This document shows, piece by piece, positions 57,382-64,000 of a stretch of 64,000 nt of DNA; positions within the stretch are counted from its first letter, which is position 1; every line of letters starts with the position of its first letter. Under the pieces are notes generated by a model. It saw only the letters and a list, made by a program, of their open reading frames with translations. It had not been told where the DNA came from and ran no database searches. The DNA is taken from positions 23,896,001-23,960,000 of the forward strand of contig NC_092674.1 of assembly GCF_964355755.1 (NCBI RefSeq), given 5' to 3'. The translations under genes were made by a program, and so were the position numbers. The DNA is from Antedon mediterranea (Eukaryota > Echinodermata > Crinoidea > Comatulida > Antedonidae).

Positions 57382-57553
57382 ATTTCTACAATTGTGTAGC
57401 AAAAAATACAATACAAAACTATGTTTCTTGACTAAAAAATCAGTTTGATTAGCAATTTTGCTAAACAAAATTTTCAGATGAAATTTTTCCCTGAGTGTCA
57501 AACGTGTACAGTAATTTGATTTTTTAGTTAAAGATGTATTGTCCCTTTGACTA

Positions 57554-57893
57554 ATGCACTTGTCAATTGTATGACCCACTATACGACCCCCGGGAGAGGT
57601 GCGTCATTTGTCCGATGTGCGTCATACTTTTGAATACCATGACGCACCCGTGCGTCAAAAAGGTGACTTACCTTTAGGTGACCATGACACACCCATTTTG
57701 ACGCACTGTGACCATGTTGTTTATGATATGGTGGGTGGTAAAGTGACGGACATTGACACACCTTGTTCATTGATGTGACGTACCATCTAGGTTTTTTGAC
57801 GCACCCCTGCGTCAGTAATTATTTGTAAATGACGCACCCATGACGCACCTCTCCCGGGGGTCGTATAGTGAGTCATACAATTGACAAGTGCAT
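57554..57893. mobile_element. MITE with ~50-bp terminal repeats and many TGACGCAC motifs
   Basis: ATGCACTTGTCAATTGTATG and the following 30 bases are repeated inverted at the right. The interior has around ten GTGCGTCA/TGACGCAC words. A degenerate relative lies at 60361-60590. Confidence 0.85.
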
Positions 57894-57975
57894 AATTCCA
57901 AAAAAAAAATAAATAAAAGATTTCGAAAAAAGGTGGGTCATTTTGAAGTATCATAATAGTTATTAACTATCACCA

Positions 57976-58708
57976 TAGTTGCCATTTCTGGCATTATTAT
58001 GCTTTTTGGCATTATTTGGAGGCCCACGGCATCTGGCATAATGCCGCGGCATTATTTAGCCGTTTTTAGCATAATCTGGCATAATTTTGTGTTTTTTGAA
58101 CAACCAAAAAAATAATATACCACAGAACAAGAATAATATTTGGTTAATCTTGCAATTGCGTGCATATCACCTTGCACAATATCATATCGTACAAAACAGG
58201 TCTGTCAAGTTTTTTCCGTACAATAGTTCCTCCATCCTTTCATTTCGGACTCAATCGACTTTTCTGATAGGCTGGCAGGCTTCTGCTCAGAAACTACCGT
58301 GTGTGCGATAGTCAGCACAACGAAACGCCGAGAATAGCCGCGATTGACCGATTATGTTGCTCTATTACAGAGATCATGCAGGTTATTGGATCCCCACAGA
58401 TGATGTAGAGAGAGGGGGGGGGGGGGTGGGAGTTGCAGGGTAGGGGCTGATGACATTTGCAGTTACCATTTTCGCACCCCAGCAGATATTGGAAATTAAA
58501 TTAGTTATTAATACACACAAAACGACAGGGGATACAATTTTAGGCTCTATTTTGTGTCAGTTGGGGTTTTACAGACGTTTTTTAGACATGCAACCGTTGG
58601 TGGTGCTAATTAGGGCCACATTTTGGGGATTTGGCATTATTTTTCCCAATCTGGCATTATTTGAGATGGGCTACGGCATAATTTAAATTTTATCGCTGGC
58701 AACGCTGA
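57976..58708. mobile_element. Element with GGCATTATT repeats and AGTTGCCA ends
   Basis: Left AGTTGCCATTTCTGGCATTA, right CGCTGGCAACGCT; GGCATTATTT and GGCATAAT words recur near both ends (at least 8 times). This looks like subterminal transposase-binding repeats. A poly-G run lies at 58418-58431. Confidence 0.6.
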
Positions 58709-59533
58709 CTATCACCAAAAAATTTTCGAAAAAAAAAAAAAATTTAACTGAAAACAGTGAAATACAGACGTTTTTTTGTTTAAAAAATAACTTTTACTTC
58801 CAATCAAAGTTTTCAATCAAAACATATCCCATAACTTGGCTACTCTGTATGCATAATCATAAAACTTCCTCATGATCTGTGTGAAAATACCTTCTTAACC
58901 GTGACGAGTTGTAAACAATCCTAATTTAGCATATACATAATGCATACTCATGGTTTGAAATCTTTGTTTACTTTCGCTTGTGACGATTTTCCAGATGAAA
59001 TGTATTCAAACTAATTTACCTGTTAATTACGTAAACTTGTTGTTGTTGGCTCAAATTTTCGACTTAAAAAGTGAATAACTTTAATATTACTTTGATATGA
59101 CCACTTTAAATTTAGAATACTGTATTTTGACCTTCATTTTTTTTGTGTTTCAAGGGACAGTACATCTTTAAAAATAGGTTGTTTTTTTATTTTTAATAGT
59201 ATTTTAGAATGTTATGTGTGCTGGTGGTCAGGATAACTTTTTTTAGTTCAATTGAATGTGACAAAAATTGATCTAGCCTAGGCCCCATATATCACAGTAT
59301 GATTTAAAAAAATTATAAACATTTTTTGGATCGCCTAAATCTAAAATCAATCGAAAATAACACCAAAGTGTATAATAAAAATTGCGAGTGCATGACACCA
59401 CGATAAAAAACGTGAATCAACTGTTCACGACTGCAGCAAGGTGGTCTCCATAGCACAAAAATCGTGTATTTGATAGTAGGCTTCACATATTGGTCAACAA
59501 CACTGGGTTTACCTATATAGATTTTCATTTGTA
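58709..59533. other. Intergenic, nothing recognised
   Basis: AT-rich. Shares AAGGGACAGTACATCTTTAA-like phrasing with 43600-43640 and 57530-57545, so it is probably old repeat DNA. Confidence 0.35.
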
Positions 59534-60305
59534 CAGTCGACTCCCCGCCTAAGTCGAATTCACGTAAGTCGAAAAATCGCGAAAGTCAAATTTTTAGGAA
59601 AGTCCCAATTCTTTCCTATATATTACTGTGTATAATTTATATTTGTAAGTCAAATTTTTCTAAGTCGAAATTTGTCTAAGTCGACGTCTTTTTGCGGTCC
59701 GAATACACACATTCTTTAGTGATTTATATCGTATAAGTCGAAGTCACAAATTACGCGGCAACAACGCGCTAAAAAAGCCGATGAAACGTACGTAATTCGA
59801 TAAACAAACAACAGAGGGGATAATGTGGGACCATATCGGTTCTCTCAAGCAGGTTGTATAGTATAGGCGGCGTCCTACAACACGCGCTAGTGTATAGTGT
59901 ATGAGTTGTTTCAGAGTTGAGAACTTGAGCGGCGTTTTGTGGTTACCTATTTTGTGCTAGACAGATGACAATAAACAATGGATACCGATTTCGAATAAAA
60001 ACCGAAATGTATTTATTATACGTTTCTGTATTGTTTCGGACTTAAACCATAAAAGAAAATACAGTTTATCATTGCCGATAAAGAGGCTTAGCATTTATTA
60101 GGCCTAGCTAGCTAGCTAGCTAAGCAAACTCAATTCAAGAAGGCTCATCGCGTGGGCCGCGATCGCGACAGGGCAGGGTCCACTAGGCCTAGCCATAGCG
60201 CGGCTAGTGAGTGAACCTAGGCCTAGGCCTAGCATTTTTTTGGGCAAATCTGTAAGTCGAAGTTTATACCGGTCCCATTAGATTCGACTTAGGCGGAGTC
60301 GACTG
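59534..60305. mobile_element. Tigger/pogo-like non-autonomous element, 772 bp
   Basis: CAGTCGACTCCCCGCCTAAG and inverse CTTAGGCGGAGTCGACTG, flanked by TA. Subterminal AAGTCGAA words repeat about eight times near the left end. No transposase frame; the right half contains the 60090-60235 AGGCCTA cluster. Confidence 0.88.
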
Positions 60306-60360
60306 TATTAAACAATGATATTTTTATCACCCTTGAATGAAAAATATACATACATGATTT

Positions 60361-60590
60361 ATGCACATGTCAATTGTATGACCCACTATACGATCCCCGC
60401 GAAAGTTGTGACATAGATGCATCATTTACAAACAATTATTGACACAGTGACAGGGGGTGCATAAAAAAACATAGGCCTATTGTACTACTGTAGATGGTAC
60501 GTCGCATCAATGAACAATGGTGTGTCAATGTCTGTCTCTTTACCACTCACCATATCATGAACAACACGGTCACAATGCATTATATTGCAA
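60361..60590. mobile_element. Degenerate relative of the 57554 MITE
   Basis: ATGCACATGTCAATTGTATG and CCCACTATACGATCCCCGCG match the left end of 57554; the middle matches its interior in opposite order and the right end is lost. Confidence 0.6.
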
Positions 60591-61029
60591 GACTGTAGCC
60601 AGTGGCTAGGGATCAAGAGACCCCCTCCCCCATATCTTTTCAATAATAAACCATGGATTCAGTAATGCTTAACATTGTTCTGAAGGGTTTTTAAGGGGGA
60701 ATTTTTTTTTTGGGTGTAAAACTGTAAAAAATATTGAAAATAAACACAATTAAATTACAATTGGTTACAAGTCAACAAAATACTTTGTACACTAAGTTGT
60801 ATTGTAGATAGGTCATATCTATTCTATCTACAGATAAAAATGTGTATGTGGCTGACTTGGTGTTAGGGTATTCAAGGAAAAAATTCAATTAAATTTTGGT
60901 TTAAAAGTGTCATTGCAGAAAAATCTGAATTGCACCAAATGTACATTCTAATATAAACATTAAAAGTATAAAAATGTATTAAATTTCCATTTAAAAATTC
61001 TTTCATAAAAATAGCAAATTTACATACAG

Positions 61030-61275
61030 TACAAACTAACATTCGAGTCAAGTGGGTGGGTGAGTGGTTACTGGAGGGGTGCCGCAAATCATAATATTGG
61101 CACAGGTTCAAATCTCTCCTCGACCATAGTTCTGGTGGTAGGACAAGTCTTCTCGGATAACGCCATTAAAAAACGAAGGTCCAATGTACATATATGGCTG
61201 ATGTGTACTATAAAGAGCCCAGGGCATCTTTCATGATGAGTAGGGGGTTACACTGTGTCTTGGTTCAAATTCTTC
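61030..61275 (+). repeat. S2 SINE
   Basis: GGTGGGTGAGTGGTTACTGG (A-box-like), CACAGGTTCAAATCTCTCCT (B box), body AGTTCTGGTGGTAGGACAAG and TCTTCTCGGATAACG, then AGAGCCCAGGGCATCTTTCA. It lies 0.4 kb upstream of the NUP98-like start codon. Confidence 0.75.
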
Positions 61276-61642
61276 CCCTTTTAGTTTTACAGCAGTTACA
61301 GTATTATTGGTGAGGGGGAGGGGGGCCTGCTATTCACCTGCACCCAATCCCAGTATACTGTAGGTTCGTTTCAGCTGCAATAGGGATTATCAATCATGCC
61401 AAGAACATTACATGTACGTTAAGAATATCACTTAAATAATATTTGATTCCAGACAAATTAAATTTATTAAAATAATATGGTATTGTTTAAACTAACTGCA
61501 CTGCAACATCAATTTATTTTATTGCATTGTTGCTTTCTTATTTGATATTAATAATTTTCACCCTGTCAGTGTCACACAATGACTCCTTGCTGAGTTCACT
61601 TTTTGTTTTATTTTGTTAAGGTGTAATCTACAATAATTCAAG

Positions 61643-63072
61643 ATGTTTAGTGGTGGGGCAAATAAAAGTGGATTTGGAACAACTGGGAACACCTTTGGTT
61701 CAGGTGAGATGGCTAATCAATTAATTGATAATCAATTGATAAGAATCAATAATGAATTGATTTGTTTGTGATTGGAACAAAACCCAAGTCACTGGAAAAT
61801 TGTGGACTTTGAAAATCACCCTATGATATGCAGTAATAAAAATAATAGTTCATTCTTATACATTGCATGTACTGTTAGTGTAAGCAAGCCCTCAATGCGC
61901 TGCACATTATTACCCCGGTCATTTTTTTGATCAAACAAACATGCGTCGTATGGAAACATATTCCCATAATAATGCAGCTAGTAATCAATTCAAAGTTGTG
62001 TCTTGATCTAATCCTTGTTCGTTTTAATGGAAAGTGTCCTCTTAATGGAGGTGTCCTCTTAATGGAGGTATCCTCTTAATGGAGGTATCCTCTTAATGGA
62101 GGTGTCCTCTTAATGGAGGTATCCTCTTAATGATCCTCTTAATGGAGGTGTCCTCTTAATGGAGGTGTCCTCTTAATGGAGGTGTCCTCTTAATGGAGGT
62201 GTCCTCTTAATGGAGGTGTCCTCTTAATGGAGGTGTCCCCTTAATGGAGGTGTCCCCTTAATGGAGGTGTCCCCTTAATGGAGGTGTCCTCTTAATGGAG
62301 GTGTCCTCTTAATGGAGGTGTCCTCTTAATGGAGGTGTCCTCTTAATGGAGGTGTCCTCTTAATGGAGGTGTCCTCTTAATGGAGGTGTCCTCTTAATGG
62401 AGGTGTCCTCTTAATGGAGGTGTCCTCTTAATGGAGGTGTCCTCTTAATGGAGGTGTCCCCTTAATGGAGGTGTCCTCTTAATGGAGGTGTCCTCTTAAT
62501 GGAGGTGTCCTCTTAATGGAGGTGTCCTCTTAATGGAGGTGTCCTCTTAATGGAGGTGTCCTCTTAATGGAGGTGTCCTCTTAATGGAGGTGTCCTCTTA
62601 ATGGAGGTGTCCTCTTAATGGAGGTGTCCTCTTAATGGAGGTGTCCTCTTAATGGAGGTATCCTCTGAGTATGGAGGTATCCTCTGAGTATGGAGGTATC
62701 CTCTGAGTATGGAGGTATCCTCTTAATGGAGGTATCCTCTTAATGGAGGTATCCTCTGAGTATGGGTGTTCTAAAGGAAGGGTCTACTGTATTTTATTAG
62801 ATGACTTTAAGTTCTTATAATGTACTGTACATTGGAATTTAATAACGTTGATTGTTTTTAGTGACCATACATGTATAATTAACATAAAATTTAAATTTTA
62901 ACAGGACTATTTGGTGCGAACAAGCAAACAACTGGTTTTGGAAGTACAAGCGGATTTGGAGGTCAAAGTTCAGGAACTGGTCTTTTCGGCACAAGTGCAA
63001 ACCAATCATCAGCCGGTACACTGTTTGGAACTGGAACTGCCAACAACTCATTCGGTACTGGCAGCAATACAG
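61643..63072 (+). CDS. NUP98: NUP98-like GLFG nucleoporin, first two coding exons (partial)
   Basis: Exons 61643-61703 (ATG) and 62905-63072, donor GTATGA at 63073; the gene runs off the right edge. The 76 residues seen are Gly/Ser/Thr/Phe-rich, with MFSGGANKSGFGTTGNTFGS, two GLFG repeats (GLFGANK, GLFGTS), further FG dipeptides and no charged segments. That is the N-terminal GLFG region of NUP98, which lines the pore channel and binds transport factors. The start matches NUP98-type openings (MFxxxxxxxFGTT). NUP58-like and NUP153 FG regions fit less well. Intron 1 (1.2 kb) contains the 17-bp array at 62034-62768. Confidence 0.75.
62034..62768. repeat. 17-bp tandem array, about 42 units
   Basis: The unit is TGTCCTCTTAATGGAGG with TATCC and TCTGAGTATGG variants at the ends. 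It is followed by GTTCTAAAGGAAGGGTCTAC, which looks like a pogo/Tigger terminus, so the array probably grew from the inside of such an element. It lies in NUP98 intron 1. Confidence 0.95.
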
Positions 63073-63167
63073 GTATGATAATTACAAGTTGGGATATTTT
63101 AGGCACATGGTCAAGGATTACCAATTAGTAAATAATAATGACTGTCAGTGTCTTATCAGATGTTATA

Positions 63168-63481
63168 AAGCGTGGTTCCCACTAGAACACAACGCAGCGA
63201 ACTGGGAACCGACGACGTAATAAGGTTGCAAACATCGCTATGAAAAATCAGTTTGATTTCACGCAACAGCGCATAGGCAAAACACTGGAAAACTAGTACA
63301 GCGCATACTTAAAAGTAACCAGGTAAAAGTCTATGGCATGCTAACGTTGACGCGCAACAAGCAGGTTTGATTTCACGCAGGTGGGGGAAAACACAATTGT
63401 AGAAATAAATATCATAAATAAATAATAAAAGGGCATTTTCTTATGTTGCGTTGCTTTGTGTTGCTAGTGGGAACCACACTT
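63168..63481. mobile_element. MITE with AAGYGTGGTTCCCACTAG ends
   Basis: AAGCGTGGTTCCCACTAGAA at the left and inverse CTAGTGGGAACCACACTT at the right; arms also share ACACAACGCA / TGCGTTGCTTTGTG. A more eroded relative may be at 32270-32395 (TGTTTCCACTATACC ... CTAGTGGGAAACA). Confidence 0.85.
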
Positions 63482-63954
63482 AATCCTCCTGAATATAAAT
63501 ACCTTTTTTTTAAATTCTATAATGCCACAAAATAATTTCCACTTACGGTAATGTGCAATGCCAACACTTTTGTTTTGGCCGGGATGATACCATATTTTTT
63601 ACTGGTCTTTTAGCCTAACATCGTTCGCCCGACTTTTTAAATTTTCTCTAGGATAACTTTTTATGCAACACAAACTACAAAAAAAACTCAAACATGTGAA
63701 TAAGCGAACTTCATATACATCACTATGCAATCATAATTTATTGATATTTTCTTTTGAACGGGAGAGGAATCCTGATTTCCTCGCCTCGTTTTGTCTATAA
63801 TAATAAATACTCAACAAAACATACCCCCACCATCGATATTTAAACTGCAGATGTTATGTTAGCATGTTGTTTGTAGGGTTAACACCGGAGCTGTTCATTA
63901 ATTTTTATATCAAGTGTCCCTTATACAGTACTAGAACCACAAGCTTACTGTTTT

Positions 63955-64000
63955 TAGCTCTGTCTACCCTATCATCAGACTAGTTAAATGACAAATAAAA
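63955..64000. mobile_element. M1 MITE, copy 7, cut by the window edge
   Basis: TTTAGCTCTGTCTACCCTAT then CATCAGACTAGTTAAATGAC, the left end of the M1 family. Confidence 0.6.

Larger units (their letters stand above)
56190..57493. mobile_element. Element C MITE, copy 2, split
   Basis: Pieces 56190-56261 and 57382-57493 rebuild the element at 42741, with ATTTCTACA present on both sides of the insert (56253-56261, 57382-57390). Confidence 0.85.

Overview
This is a 64-kb piece of an AT-rich metazoan nuclear genome. All protein genes are split by GT-AG introns, and most of the non-coding DNA is made of short inverted-repeat transposons, SINEs, LINE 3' ends and tandem arrays. Orthologue content (SNX25, NME-type NDP kinase, an NXPE esterase, HAUS2, UTP18, a BK-channel beta-like subunit, a GLFG nucleoporin), a foldback element laid out like the sea-urchin TU elements, and a scattered over-used AGGCCT word suggest a marine invertebrate deuterostome, most likely an echinoderm. 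That assignment is inference; the species cannot be fixed from this window.

Layout. 1-3163: tandem array of Pol III tRNA units on the + strand (seven tRNA genes, one unit with its tRNA deleted, one unit entering from the left edge). 3967-9718: 3' eight coding exons of SNX25 (+); its upstream exons lie outside, so the tRNA array is probably inside an SNX25 intron. 11501-12083: a nearly perfect 30-bp tandem array. 13535-15581: complete NDP kinase gene (-). 16608-17558: long palindromic foldback transposon. 17654-36286: NXPE-family gene (+) whose first coding exon is only 72 nt and is followed by a 13.7-kb intron packed with nested elements. 38356-41024: HAUS2 (+). 41906-50660: complete 13-exon UTP18 (+). 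52416-53761: two-exon, two-TM protein like BK channel beta subunits (+). 53762-61642: gene-free, with a triple nest of transposons and several inverted-repeat elements. 61643-64000: first two coding exons of a NUP98-like gene (+), continuing to the right.

The protein genes are ordinary housekeeping or cell-biology genes with no shared pathway: endosomal sorting and TGF-beta receptor turnover (SNX25), nucleotide balance (NDPK), spindle microtubule nucleation (HAUS2), 18S rRNA processing (UTP18), nuclear pore (NUP98). The less usual content is in the non-coding part: tRNA genes with a Glu-like body but an AUC anticodon, the foldback element with matched repeat arrays in both arms, two separate three-level transposon nests with readable target duplications, and small elements inserted within a few bases of splice sites. 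Exon boundaries were placed by eye from splice consensus, reading frame and remembered family similarity; no alignment was run.
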